From assembly GCA_025677835.1 (NCBI GenBank), contig JAIXMR010000004.1:248001-312000 (forward strand): a stretch of DNA of 64,000 bases, read 5' to 3'. The first letter of the stretch is position 1. Every line of letters begins with the position of its first letter. Shown here in pieces: positions 23,308 to 36,634 of the stretch. The notes beneath the pieces are model-generated. The model saw only the letters and a list, made by a program, of their open reading frames with translations, did no database searches and was not told the origin of the DNA. Both the position numbers and the translations under genes were made by a program. The DNA is from Sporodiniella umbellata (lineage: Eukaryota > Mucoromycota > Mucoromycetes > Mucorales > Rhizopodaceae).

Positions 23308-23861
23308 TTATATTTATGTTGTTGTTGTTTTCAGAAACAAAAAGGAAGTCAGTTGAAAAAAGCTTTTTTTTTAAGAGAAATATTTAAAGAGAGAGAGGGA
23401 AAAGGAGAGGAAGGAGCTCGTTTGCAAACCATCTCACACTTTTTTTATATGCGTTCAAAGGATGATTAAAAAACTTAGAAAAGGCGGAATTTTCTTGATT
23501 GTCAATTGTCTCCTGTATTTACAAATAAAGCAAGGCATGGTCCTAATCAATGTATTGCTATTGCAGACGTAGGTAAATAAACGAAGATCCCCCAAGATCC
23601 TCCCTTTTCTCTATCTCTTTATCGCCCCCCCCCTCTTTTTTAAATATGTACAATTTAAAAGAAGTTTATATTCTGTACGAACCTACAATAGTGTCTTGTA
23701 TATATTGATGTTTAACTTGCTTTTTCTTTCCTTCAGCCTTTGTAAACTGCCCAAGCAACTTTTAATAATAAAAAAAGCATAGACATACGCTGTTTAAAAT
23801 GTAGTTTTTTTTATTGTTTCATTGCTCCTCCACTCCTTTTTTTTCCCTTAGAAAACACCTC
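23308..23861. other. Divergent promoter between L2HGDH and VPS41
   Basis: 554 bp with GTT/GTTG and GA-rich leader sequence near the L2HGDH start, a C run near 23626, and pyrimidine-rich sequence before the VPS41 ATG. A possible 3' splice site (ttttcccttag at about 23850) lies 11 nt upstream of the VPS41 start. No gene. Confidence 0.55.
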
Positions 23862-26800
23862 ATGTCAGTTACTTCAAACGAAGATAGTATACAAGAGGCT
23901 CGATACAGCACTGAAGAGGAATGCGAAGAGGAGTGCGAAGAGGAATACGAAGAAGAATACGATGAGGACGAGGACGATGAGGACGAGCCCAAACTAAGAT
24001 ACCGACGAGTAGCTGCAAGTGTCAAAGACATTCTAGAAAAGGATACAGCTTCTACCATTCGCGTGTCCGAAAAGTTTGTGGTAAATATTCAATACTTGTA
24101 TCAAAAAAAAAAAAAAAAAGAAACCGCTTGAGAGTATACAGGCTAAAATAGCAAACATGACTTCCTTAGGCCATGGGTACGCATTGGGGAGCTCTTCACA
24201 TTCTTGATTTCGAAGGAAATTTAATTAAAAGTTTCAAATCGCATGCAGCAACTGTTAACTCTATTTCTATTGACAAATCGGACGAGTATATTGCCAGCGC
24301 TTCTGACGACGGTAATTAGGCCAGTTTGATCATATTGGGTCATTCAGCTCATGTTTCTATTTTAGGCAAAGTTTTCATTTATGCTCTATATTCTGCCGAG
24401 ATACAAGAGTACAACTACAAGCGGCCTATCAAAGCGGTTGCCCTTGACCCATTTTTTGCACGCAAATCGACCCGTCAGTTTGTTTCTGGTGGTATGGCGG
24501 AGCAGCTTGTGATGAGTGAGAAAGGTTGGCTTGGTCAAAAGGACAGCGTGCTTCATGCAAATGAAGGTCCGATCTATGCCATCCAGTGGCGACAGCAGTT
24601 CATTGCCTGGGCTAACGACACAGGCGTCAAGATTTACGACACGACCTCCGGACTTCGTATTACTTATATCGATCGGCCTGATGGAAGCCCACGAGCAGAT
24701 CTCTACAAGTGCAGGCTGTGCTGGAAAAACGATACTACCTTGCTGATCGGTTGGGCAGACACAGTGAAAGTAGCCATTGTCAGATCGAACCCTACCACAG
24801 GGCCTATGGCCCATTATGTAGAAATCGTACAGATGTTTCAGACAGACTACATGATCAGTGGCATCGTCCCTTTCAATGACACCATCATTCTCCTCTCTTA
24901 TCTCATGGAAGAGGAAGATGAGGAAGAAAATGAGCCAGTTCAACAACAGCGAAAGCTAGCTATGAGACCCGAGTTACATATCATAAACGAAGAAAGCGAG
25001 GAAGTCTCTGCTGATGTTTTGCCACTTCATGGTTACGAATATTATCAAGCCAACGATTATGTACTAGACTTTTTGATTGAAGAAGACATGTTTTACGTGA
25101 TGGGTCCAAAGGATCTGATTGCAGCGCGTTCAAGAGACCAAGATGACCACATCGAATGGCTGATGGAACACTCTAGGTTTGGAGAAGCTTTGGAAGCAGC
25201 CAGAAACAGTACAGTCCCCAGCAAGCGATTTAGTGTAAACGAAATTGGTCAATCTTACCTCCATTGGTTGATCAAAGAGAAACAGTTTGACCAGGCTGCA
25301 CATGAATGCAAAACAATCCTTGAGCACGATAAATCGCTATGGGAAGATTGGGTCTTTCGTTTTGTTGAGCTGGGCGAGCTGAAGGCTATAGCACCTTATA
25401 TACCCATCAAAGACCCGCAGTTAAGTAGCACTGTATACGAAATTGCACTGGTTTGGTTCTTGAAAAGCGACCAGGTTGCACTTCGAAACACGATTCAAAA
25501 ATGGCCAAAGACACTGTACAACTTGATGAATGTCATTGTAGCCGTTGAGGATAAAGTCAAATCAGATACCAAAAACATAATATTGCTAGAGTGCCTTGCA
25601 GATCTGTAAGTATGCTCTCTCTCTTTCTCTCTATTTACAGAATGTTAATGTGTGTAGATATACCTATAACAATCAACTCGATAAAGCAATTGAGTACAAC
25701 TTGAGGTTGCGAAGACCGAACGCATTCCAACTCATTGAGGAGTACAACATGTTTGATGCAGTCAAGGATAAGGCCCTGCTTATGATGGAGTTGGATCAAG
25801 ACCTGCTAAAGAAAGAAGAAGACAGCGAAATGACTCCTACTAAAATGCCTGCAGTTCAATTGCTTGTTAAAAACACAGACGCTATTCCGGTATGCAAGAA
25901 AAAAAAAAAAAAAAGGAATGCACAACCTTAACACCACATGTTTGTTGAATAGCCTGAAAAAGTGGTGAAACAGCTTGGGCGCCATCGCCAATTTTTGCAC
26001 ATCTATTTGGATGCGCTCTTTAATCGTGATCGACATCTTGGCTACCAGTTTCACGATACACAAGTCGAACTATATGCAGAATATGACCGGCCAAAACTAC
26101 TGGACTTTTTGCGAGCAAGCCATTACATTTCTTTGGATAAAGCCTACAAAAAGTGTGAAGACAAAGATCTTGTACCTGAAATGGTTTACCTTTTAGGTCG
26201 TATGGGAGACAACAAAAAGGCACTAATGCTTATTATCAAGCGACTGGACGATGTTCAAAGAGCAATCGATTTTGCAAAAGAACAAAAAGATTACGAGCTT
26301 TGGGAAGATTTGTTAGCCTACTCAATGGACAAGCCAAGTAAGTGGTCAACCACAATCACAGAATTCGTTACTAAATGTCTTAAAAGAATTCATTCGAGGC
26401 CTATTGGAGAATGTAGGAACAGAAATCGATCCTTTAAGGCTGGTTGAGCGTATTCCTAACCAACTCAAAATACCGGGCCTTAAGGCTGCCTTGCTTAAGA
26501 TACTACAGGATTACAACCTGCAGATGTCTTTACATGAGGGCTGCGAAAAGATTTTAGTAAGCGACAGTGTTTTCTTGGCTGACAAGATGTACAAAGCACA
26601 TAAACGTGGTATCCAATGCAACCGTAAGTACATTCTGTTGATGACATGTATTAACAGCTTTAGAGGAAATGCTGTGCAGTCTTTGCGATGAGCCTGTATT
26701 TGACGAGAGCACTGCAGAAGACGTACCCAATTCAGTTATTTTCTTCTGTCGTCATGCATATCACGAAAAATGCCTTGCTTCAAAAGAAGACCTTACAGTA

Positions 26801-27022
26801 TTAGACGAAGACAATAACCCAGGTTCTTTGAGTAACAAGGTCAGTCGTGCTGCCGTTCTCAAATCCTCACAGAACATTGGCTGCCCCCTTTGTAAGGAAC
26901 AGGCCGCAGGTGGCAACGCCTTCGTAAACCGCATGAAATCCACAAGAAAAGCTCTCAGAAGCCCCGGTTCTTCAACTGGAAAGACAGATAGTATAAGAAG
27001 CTTTGGAACAGTTCGTTCCTAA
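23862..27022 (+). CDS. VPS41: VPS41, HOPS tethering complex subunit
   Basis: Seven exons: 23862-24080, 24170-24311, 24366-25605, 25658-25889, 25953-26337, 26387-26623, 26658-27022 (939 aa). A very acidic N-terminal tract (Glu/Asp/Tyr repeats, about 22-45) precedes a WD40-type beta-propeller (FVAMGTHWGALHILDFEGN...NSISIDKSDEYIASASDDGKVFIYAL). A long clathrin-heavy-chain-like alpha-solenoid follows (ALEAARNST..., RHRQFLHIYLDALF...YDRPKLLDFLR...). It ends in a RING-H2 domain (CSLCDEP...CRHAYHEKCL...GCPLCKE). This is the standard Vps41 layout. The protein tethers late endosomes and AP-3 vesicles to the vacuole with Rab7/Ypt7. Exon 4 needs the second AG (25656-25657), because the nearer one breaks the frame. 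It converges with ubiquitin-L40, 105 bp away. Confidence 0.94.
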
Positions 27023-27127
27023 ATAGCAATCATAATCACAATAATAATAATAAAAAAAGAGAAATTGTTTGGAAGATATATCTCGTATGCAATGGTTGCA
27101 ATAGCAGAGAGCGAGAGGGCGAATTGT

Positions 27128-27579
<452 letters not shown>

Positions 27580-30500
27580 AGTGAGATTCTAACACTATGT
27601 TAGTACTGCGTAATGGATGGATGGATGGATGGGTCACATACCTTTGTAAGATAAACAGAGAAGGGGAATACAATATCTGTTCTGGTCCCTTTAACTACAC
27701 CCCACACATCTACCTGGGCAACCATATTTTCCTTTTTTGTATTTTTTGTCCGGGCCATACATCTTACCAGTTTTTCTTTTTGTCTACTAGCTGTGACATA
27801 GTACAATTTCCAAGTGACGGATCCACATACAAGGTTAGAGTTCAAATGTATAGCTATCATATGATTTCAATTGATCAAAAAAATGTCATAAAAAATATAT
27901 GCCTTCGAGCAACTAGAGATTAGGCTAAAAGCAATATAAACAAAAATGCAACTGGTTTTTGAATGTGTTTGTTTAGCCCACTTGTAAACAACTTAAGATA
28001 CATTAGTCGCAAACAAATCAAAAAAGGCCCTTGTGTTGTGCTTTAGAATTTTAAGAAGTTTTCTTTTATGTACAATAAAAACAATATATAACTACTAATA
28101 CATCGTACTGACACCCTATAGGGTATCTGTAGCTTTTAATATACTCAAATCAGTCAATTGTTATAAGAGAAAAGGCTAAAACTGTAACATAGCTAAACTT
28201 ACACATTCAGTTTATTTCGCTAGTCATATATTAACTTAGCTTCAATCAACTATTTTCGAACTGCGTACACGTTAGTATGCAGTTCTTTTTGACTATTTTT
28301 TTTTAAACGTGCTGGCTTTTGGTATCTGATGCAACGACTGGCGGAAATATCGAGAGTAGCTATTTAATCGAGTTGCAATTAGAGAGTTTGAGCTGCTCTA
28401 TTGGAAAGAGGTTGTATGCAACAATGGTATGTTTCACTTTGTTCTAGTGGGAAACAAAACCTTGATATTAGAGTAAAACAACAATGTACTAAGAGAGCGG
28501 CTTTGGTTATACAAGCGCATTGTCCGAGAAATGTTTTGACTTTAAGCCGCTACAGTTGTATATTGTATATATACATCTACAGTATAAGAAGCTTTGTGCT
28601 TTAAATTTTTATTGGTCGTCAAAACTAGTGTCCCAAACTTTTTCTGTTTACAGGAAAACAACAAAAGACGCGAGTTGAAGTGGCTTTTCTTTATCATTTG
28701 TTCTTTGTAGCTTAGTTTGCTGTCAGAATGCTTAAAGCAAAAGCTTTACAACACCTTGATTTTAACTGCTAAAAATCTGTTGCCTGAATACAATATTTCC
28801 ATTTTGTAAACGTTTCTAATCGCGACAAACAAATAAAAACAGTAATATAGTAAAGGTGGCATTAGAAAATGTAGATAAACAGCTCATCAATAAGTTCAAT
28901 GCGATTTATCTTACTATGTTGAATGTGAGCAGTCGCTATTTTTTTGGCCATCGCAAACTGGGTTTTCAATTTAGTCAAGTATTTAATGAATATTGAGAGG
29001 CACAAGAACATAGAGCATGAGCAAAGAATAGAAAAGGCAAAGAAGCACCATTTAAGTCATTAATGATGTTTCCTGCACTTCCTTTGAATCCATAGTATTT
29101 TAAGCAAGATTTTGGACAATAATCCTATCTACTATAACGAATACATTATAAATTAGGTTGACGCGATAGTACCAAAAATGTCACTACATATGGTGATACC
29201 AATGATAATATCAATGATAAAGAACGTTGTCCTGAATATAGATATTCTTTTGAGGCGTAAGATATTAAACCATTTACATTCTTTTAATTTCAAGTACATA
29301 AATTTAATGAAAAAACAATTTATAGAAACATCAACAAAAGGCAAGTGAATGAAGAAGCACTTCAACTATCTGAAACAAATAGTTTACCCACAAAAAAACC
29401 GTCTAGTACCATTGTATCTTTGCAATATAAAAAAAACGCTTACGAGCTAGGCACAAGACTACTAATAAAAACAATCAATTTGGACGTCGCAAAAATGATC
29501 GATATTTTCGATCCCATCTTTCATGCTGATTTAAGTTTTAATGAAGGACTCTGCACTTATTTGTAAGCCGAATAATTTTAATATCTGTTAGCTAGCAGCT
29601 GACATCAACCATGCAGTTCAAACGTGATTGATATTCAACGCAATATATTGCTTCAAGAGCTATTAGAAAGAAATAATTTTTTTTTTGACGAATGCAATCG
29701 TCTTGTGCAGCTTATTTGTATCAAGATACAATATAGTCCGTATGCAGTGGCAAATGCTGTACAGTGCCTTTTTTTTTTGTGTATTTTACACAATATATAA
29801 AATCGAGAAGACTACAAATGCCACAGGTAGTATAAAATGTGACAACGTTGCATTTTCAGTAGAAAAAAACAACCCCTGTATTTATGGAGCTTTCTAGGGA
29901 AGTTGACTTCAGTAGCACTGATAAAGAAGAAGCTGATGATGGAAAAAAGCTCGTTAAACAGTTCATTGAGTTATGAAAAACATATAAAGCTGAATGTTTC
30001 GAAACACTATACCAGTATCGTGTATAGTTTTTTCAGTAAGTACTTCAACTCATCTTTTGTTTTTTGAAATTGAATAGCCTATATTTGACATATTCAAATT
30101 AGACATCATATTACGTTCCGGATTTTTAATTTGATTTGACGATTATTATGTCAAACGAGCCCATTTTACTGCCTTTTGTCCCTCAATATGCTCCAAAATA
30201 GTCGAGTTTACTGCTAAATTACTTCATATATCTGAGGGTCACCAATGAGCTCTTAACTTGATAAAAAAAAAGAAATAAAATAGAAAGGTTTACTCAGATA
30301 GCAAAGCATGTATATGTAAATCAAATCTAGAATGGAAAAAAGTTTACTTTCTAGGCCTTTAGCTTTTTCTTTCGCGTTTTAGTCTCCCTTCCTCGTTAAT
30401 TATCATGTTCTTCAGCATTATTAATATAAATAAACTGTTAAATTCATTGAGCTTTACCTAATCTGCTGCATAGATCTGGGTGGTCTGAATAGTTCCATGC

Positions 30501-31929
30501 TGGTTTTGAGTTGAGTGTGAAATGGCAAATGAATTATTGCTCATAAAAAACGGAATTAAACAAGTACAAGACATGGAACGAGAATGTGTATTAATGTCAT
30601 GAACTATAGCATTTTTTTTTAAAAGAAATTGTAGTAAACATATTTATTGTTACGACTAACATTATTGTACAACGCAGCTATAGGAAAACCACCAGTGTTA
30701 ATTATTTTTTGATATATCTATGGAGCTGCTATTTATATGTAATAATAAGGTAAATATTTTACGGAGAATACAAGCAGTATTCATTTTTTTTATGAAAACA
30801 TACATTATTTGTTAATGAAAAATGAATAAACAATAATAAACAAAGAACATGTTAGTAATAAACCAATTTTTTGATGGCCTCACCATTCAAAAGGGTTTTG
30901 AGTAGCAAAATAAAGAATGAGTGTATTGATCCTGACGTCTTAGAAAGTAAGTTCACCAGACAAGAACTTTAGGACATTAGTGGTCTGGCGCCTATACAAT
31001 TCAAAAAGATACAGTAGTGTCATAAAACATTATATAAAAGTAAGCTTTAAAGTATGTAGTGTATATCGCAAGTTTAGGAAGACTCCTTGTGACGTTGGAG
31101 TAAAGGTTAGGCTTTCTTCAAGCAGCATCATTGTATAGTGTTCAGAGTCAACATTAGAGCAATCCAAAACTTGGCAGAGGGCTCAATAGTTTCCATGTCT
31201 AAATATTGAAAAATGAACCGAAAGAGCTGATTGATGCTTTGCCAACTATAGCTGAGAATATGAGACTTGTAATAGATTTTCTGAATATGATTGATGACGT
31301 TTGTATCAGTTTTTCAAATAACGAGAAACGATGAATACTGCTCGAATATAGTGGTTCTCCCATACCGCCACATTTTAAAATCAGAAAAAGAAAAGAGTAA
31401 ACGAATTTTATTAAAATTATAGATTTCAAAAACTAGATGGACTTTCTATACAGTTTCTTTCCAATATTTACAGGCTTTTCTAAAATTCTCTTTTTTTTAT
31501 AATATTTTATATGGATTAAGTTTCTCTTCGTTACTCAACGGTATAGAAAAACTCTTAGCAGATATATGTCTTTCTGAGTATTGAGATTCTTATTTCTGTG
31601 CTAATTCCCTGGTTACAATAATTTTGCTACTGTTTTTTTTTTTTGGTTGACCTCAAAAAACTATACTGTTAAAAAAAATATTTATTGGTTAAGAAAAAAT
31701 TTCTTTTACCCTGATTTCTTTACTTCCCAAAAATTCTATCTTTAAGCAACCCCTTTAAGGGCCTGCTTCAAAAAGTCTTTATATATCTGATAAAGCTTTC
31801 TTACTGACAGTGCAAGCTAAGTAGTTTAGATCAAATGTTTTTCTTTTCTAAGGTCCTAAACAATAAAAAAAAAAGAGAAAATCACAAGTTTTGCAACATA
31901 TTCAGTCTGTCATAATATCATTATCTCCT
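27580..31929. other. Gene desert, part 1
   Basis: About 4.3 kb upstream of ubiquitin-L40. The first 100 bp include a GGAT repeat (27613-27634). The rest is AT-rich and without any gene I could support. Short open frames (for example 29345-29566 +, 29685-29897 +) have no recognisable domain. A 50-codon ATG frame at about 30873 (MASPFKRV...) ends in a stop after a few codons of neutral sequence. No RNA gene recognised. Confidence 0.5.
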
Positions 31930-32011
31930 TATTTACTAGATATACTGTGGAGATCGGACGGGATCCGGTGTACTCAATATTGTATGGCCGTAGCTATTTA
32001 CTGGATATACT
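31930..32011 (-). pseudogene. 5S rRNA 5'-end fragment flanked by 17-bp direct repeats
   Basis: The 48 bp at 31947-31994, read on the minus strand, begin gctacggccatac and contain accggatcccgtccgatctcc. This is the order and sequence of the first about 50 nt of eukaryotic 5S rRNA (TACGGCCATAC ... GATCCCGTCCGATCTCC). The remaining about 70 nt of 5S, including most of the internal promoter, are absent. On both sides stands a 17-base direct repeat, tatttactRgatatact (31930-31946 and 31995-32011), differing at one base. Flanking repeats of that length look like a target-site duplication from retroposition. The fragment cannot be a working 5S gene. Confidence 0.7.
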
Positions 32012-35000
32012 AACAAATTCAGTAACCTAGCTTTGCTTTTTCTTTAAGTGTTTGACCTTGAATTTTTAGAGAGCGCATTGGATCAGTAACGATATACGAA
32101 TCTTTATTGTTCTTTTCAGTGTGTAAAACCCTTTTCCGAGAAATTATATAGAGCCAAATTTGTACAAAAAGACATAATGAAACACAATACGGTTTGAAGG
32201 TATTTGATTTACTTCATGTTGAATTTGTACACAATCAAAAAGTAGAACATTGTGTTTTATAGCTACTAGAATAATGAATAGTCTTCCCATTTAATTCTAG
32301 ACAGTATACCTTTAGTTTTTTGTTTTTCTTAAAACCATTAAATAAAAATATGCAACCTATTGACAATACTTTGGTTATTGTAAGTTTATTACCTTAAAAA
32401 AAATAAACCTAAAGTAGCTTATGAGAATACTAAAAGGTGTTTATTTTACCCGTTCAGATGTCAATCTCTGCATGTAGAAGGTATCAATAATATTTGAATC
32501 TTTACGAATTCTTTCGGGCTTATTTATTTTGAGACAGAAAATATAGTATTTTGTTTTTAATTATTGAAAATACAGACAGTAACAATAAACTTCAGTACAC
32601 AAAAGATATTTGAAAAAATCTGTGTCCATAAACAGGCTTCTAGTCCACCTTTTCTTTTCAGAGTCAAGCCAAATCTATAAAATATCTTGCTAGCAAGTAT
32701 AGTGTTATACCTTAAAAAGTATCTACAGTATATAGTGAGGGTCATTTATTAATGGTAACCAATATGTCATCCACGCGCAAGCAATTACAGACTGACTTTC
32801 AGGTTTTTTTTTTTTTTTTTTTGGATCAAATGCATTGATTCCATATGTAGTGATCACAGGATAAAGTTTACTTCTTCTTTTCTTACAAGAGAGTTTCTTC
32901 TTTACTTTGCCATTTGTTAACTGAAATGGTATCAGATTCCCAGAAATTACATAGTATCTATTAGAACCTTAAATTGTTGATCTGTGTAATTAGTCTTTTA
33001 TTTGCAAAGAAAAAAAGGATAACTTGCAATTATTTGAAGAAAGATATTTATAAAAGTCATGTGTAGGTTTCTATAGGTTAGGTAGAAAAAAAATATTCTG
33101 TTCCGGAATAGATTTGTATCAGCTCAAAAGAAAAGAAGAGAATCATAAGTTTTCGTTAAATGAGAGACCTGCTTATTTTTTGCTTTCTAAGAGAAAAATA
33201 AAAGACTCCCAAAACTCAAGTCACCTTTTTTTGTTTTTGTTTATAATCGCATTTTTGACTGACGAAGTTACAGCTGGGCTTGTGAGACCTTTTATGAAAT
33301 GAACAGAAGGATGGGATTGAAAAGACAAAAGCACAATGGTTTACCACGTTGCGTACGTTGCGCATTTTGCTTAAAATACTAAAAATAGACTAAATAGAAA
33401 GAATGCTTTTATTCTATCACAAGAATTGCTGAATCTTGCTACCTCAACACTACAAAAACAAATGGCTGCATTATTGTATCCGGATCTATGTTGATATATT
33501 GCTATTTATCTCTCTTTTTTTTTTTTTTTCTTTGGTGTACAAAAGTACAGTTTTTGTTCAATGTTTAAAATAACTCAATAAAAGGTTGTGTGGGGCTATC
33601 TTCAATGTATGTATTACTTGAACAGGTTTTTTTTTAAAAAAAAATTCCCCAAGAATCCTGAATGTACGATAAGAGATCGCTGACGACAGCTGGGTAAAAC
33701 TGGGTGTTTTGGATATATGTTTTTCTTTGCTATGTGTTGCTTGTATAGCTTATCAAAGCAGGTACAGTGTGTTTGTGTTCAACTTGTTTAGAAAAAAATT
33801 CCCACCTCGGAGCAGTTCCGCTGCAGCCTCAAAAAGATGGCTCTAGACCATTAGACTAAACAATGGGTTGATAAGAGGCAAGAAAAGAATGTTTTGGTTG
33901 ACTGTTAGGCCAACAGATATTGAATAAGACTTTAAAACTTTAGAAAGTTCAGACAAACTGCGCTTATCAAGTATATTCTGTACAGCCCCAATTTATATGT
34001 ATAATTGTTTCTGCATCCACTTGAAAGAAACTTTCAAAGTATCCTTTAAATGTCATCTGCGCCAAAATATGCATTTGTTCTCATCATAACCTAAGGTGAA
34101 TGGCAATACCGGTTCCTCTTAAAAGATTTTATAAAACCTTTACATATGGCCACTTGTACTTGATTCTGCTTGAGAAAATTTCGATATGCAAATATAGTTT
34201 GACAGAAAGTCTTGAGTGAGATGACTTCCCACCGTCCCTTACGTACAGGGATACCTAAACGAACAATTGAGTTGGTAAACGGTACTATTTCCCGAATTAC
34301 TGAGCTTTGCTGATATAATGTAATATTAGCCGGCCTCTGTTTCTCATTGTTACCAAGTCTATAAACAACAAAAACAACCTTTTTTTCTTCACACGCTGCC
34401 CTACTAATCTCTCAAACTAACATTCTTTGACTTCAGTTAATTTCCCACCCTTCAGTTTCGAAAAGCCGCCTGTTAGCACCCTTCACTCTAAAGGTAATAT
34501 TACCATAAACGACAACTTTTTACAAATAAAAAACCTATAAACGTCAATTCTATCACTTGCCGCAAACATACTGTACCGTGTCAAAAATTTTTCAAGTACA
34601 AAAGTCGCAGATCTTTCTTTTTCTCTTTTTTCCTACTCTATACTTTTTTTCAAAAAGGTAATTGTTGAAGTCTTTGATTTAGTGTGTGGACGGAGGGTTC
34701 TTTTTTTTTCTTTTTTCTTTTTTTTTTTTGTAGCTTTCGTAGTATCTAAGACAAGACAATTGTCGGTCAAAGGTTGGTCTCTGGCTTTTGCGTACAATGG
34801 CCTCTTTGACTAATGAAATATTTTGGCGGAACTTGTTGGTATGTTGGTGTACCTGAGGTTTGCGCTGATTGGTCGAATTTCTTTGTCGGCAAATAGTTGG
34901 TGGATGATAAATCAAAGCAGCTCATTTGCAACTCCATATCCCAATCGACAGATCTTTGACTCATCACTTGTGGCTTCGTACGCTGTTAAAAGTCAGGACC

Positions 35001-35085
35001 AACCATGATCTTATTACTAACGGAGAGCCAAAAAAATTTTTTTGATATAAAAGAGTGAAAAAAAAAATTACTAAATAAAATTTTT
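32012..35085. other. Gene desert, part 2
   Basis: About 3.1 kb with T runs near 32804 and 33512, and no supported gene. On the minus strand a 66-codon frame (34967-34767) rich in Gln/Ser/Thr begins with ATG near the threonine aldolase promoter, but it has no domain or clear splice partners. The nearest gene is threonine aldolase. Confidence 0.5.
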
Positions 35086-35135
35086 TTTTTACAGAGTGGA
35101 ACCATATAAACACATTTTTTTTACAGAGTGGAACC
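35086..35135 (+). repeat. Short tandem duplication of an acceptor-like motif
   Basis: tttttttacagagtggaacc occurs twice (about 35087-35106 and 35116-35135), separated by atataaacac. Each copy resembles a pyrimidine tract plus AG. The second lies 13 bp before the threonine aldolase ATG. It may provide alternative 3' splice sites for a 5' UTR intron. Confidence 0.55.
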
Positions 35136-35148
35136 TCTTTTAGAAATC

Positions 35149-36403
35149 ATGTCTCCTTTGTCCAAGTTTGTTACCCCTTTGGTCTCTCGTCGTCTGTTTT
35201 CAACCACAGTTGCTCCTCAAACCTATTATACCTCTTCTCTGGTCCATGAAGCTGCCTCCAAAAAATTTGGTTCAGACTTAAAGCTGTATGACTTTAGAAG
35301 TGACACAGTCACTGCGCCTACAGACGATATGTTTGAGCTCATGAAGAAGGCCTCGCGTTCGGACGATGTCTTTCAGGTACGCGTCTTTCCCACGATCTTT
35401 CCCACGTCTTTCTGCAGAACACTCACTTTATTATTTTTTTTAGGAGGACAAGTCGGTCAACGACCTTCAAGACTACGTAGCTGAACTGACTGGCCATGAA
35501 TCTGCCCTGTTCTGCGCAAGCGGTACGATGACAAATCAGTTGGCGCTTCTTACTCATCTCGTGTCGCCTCCTCACTCTGTCGCCTGCGACTCTCGCGCTC
35601 ACGTCTTTCTCTGGGAAGCTGGCGGTATTTCCTTCCATTCTCGTGCCTCGGTCTCTCCTATCGTGGCTTCGAACGGTATCCATATTACCAGCGAGGAGAT
35701 CGAAGGTAACTTGTTGGGTGAAGATATCTACTCTGCTCCTACACGCGTCATTTCCCTTGAAAACACGCTGAATGGTATGATCTTTCCTATCGAAGAGATT
35801 GCCAAAATTTCTACGATGGCTCGCAGCAGAGGTCTTGGTATGCACCTTGATGGCGCTCGTCTATGGAATGCTTCTCAAGAAACCGGAATTTCTTTGAAAG
35901 AATACGGTAAGCACTTTGACTCCATGTCTCTCTGTCTTTCCAAAGGCGTAGGCGCGCCTATCGGTTCCATCGTCGTTGGTAGCCACAAGTTCGTGGACCG
36001 CGTTCGTCACCACCGTAAGCTGTTTGGCGGTGGCTGGAGACAAGCAGGCTTTATGGCTGTCGCTGCTCAATACGGTATCGACCATATCTGGCCCACAATG
36101 AAGGAAACTCACACTTTGGCCAAATACCTTTCGAACGAACTGGTTGCCTTGGGAATTGACCTTCAAGTCCCCACACATACCAACATGATCTTTATCGATA
36201 CCACACGCTCTGGTCTTGAAGTCGAACGCGATCTGATCCCTGCTTTGGCTGAACGTAACATCAAGATGGGCGGTATGGGAAAGAAGGCTCGTTTGGTCTT
36301 GCATCATCAAATTGATCGTCAAGGTGTAGACTCTCTATTAGAAGTCGTACGTGAAGCCATTGTTGCTCGCTCTCAAGAAGAACAATTGACACGGCATGCT
36401 TAA
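35149..36403 (+). CDS. L-threonine aldolase (low specificity type)
   Basis: Two exons: 35149-35376 and 35444-36403 (395 aa). The N-terminus (MSPLSKFVTPLVSRRLFSTTV) is basic and hydroxylated, suggesting a mitochondrial presequence. The fold-type I PLP motifs of the family are clear: DFRSDTVTAPT, GHESALFCASGTMTNQ (phosphate loop), HLDGARLWNA (Asp pairing with the pyridine nitrogen and Arg), and SLCLSKGVGAPIGS with the Schiff-base Lys at about residue 242. GGGWRQAG follows. It cleaves threonine and allo-threonine to glycine and acetaldehyde. Exon 2 continues uninterrupted to the stop. It is the first of four consecutive + strand genes, each with its own short spacer. Confidence 0.93.
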
Positions 36404-36634
36404 ACAAATAGTTTCTTTTCAAAAAAAAAGAAATGGAAAAACCTCTTCTATTAAGCATATACCATCTGTACATCTCTCTTTCTTAAAGCATCCTTCTTGA
36501 CCTATTCTCTCTTTACGCATAAAATAAAAATTACGATTTTTAAACCTCAGTAGACTTTGAATCATGTCATGTCAAAAAAATAGCATCTGCTTTTAAAAGG
36601 CTTTCCTCTTTTTTCTTTCTTTCTTTAGATCACG

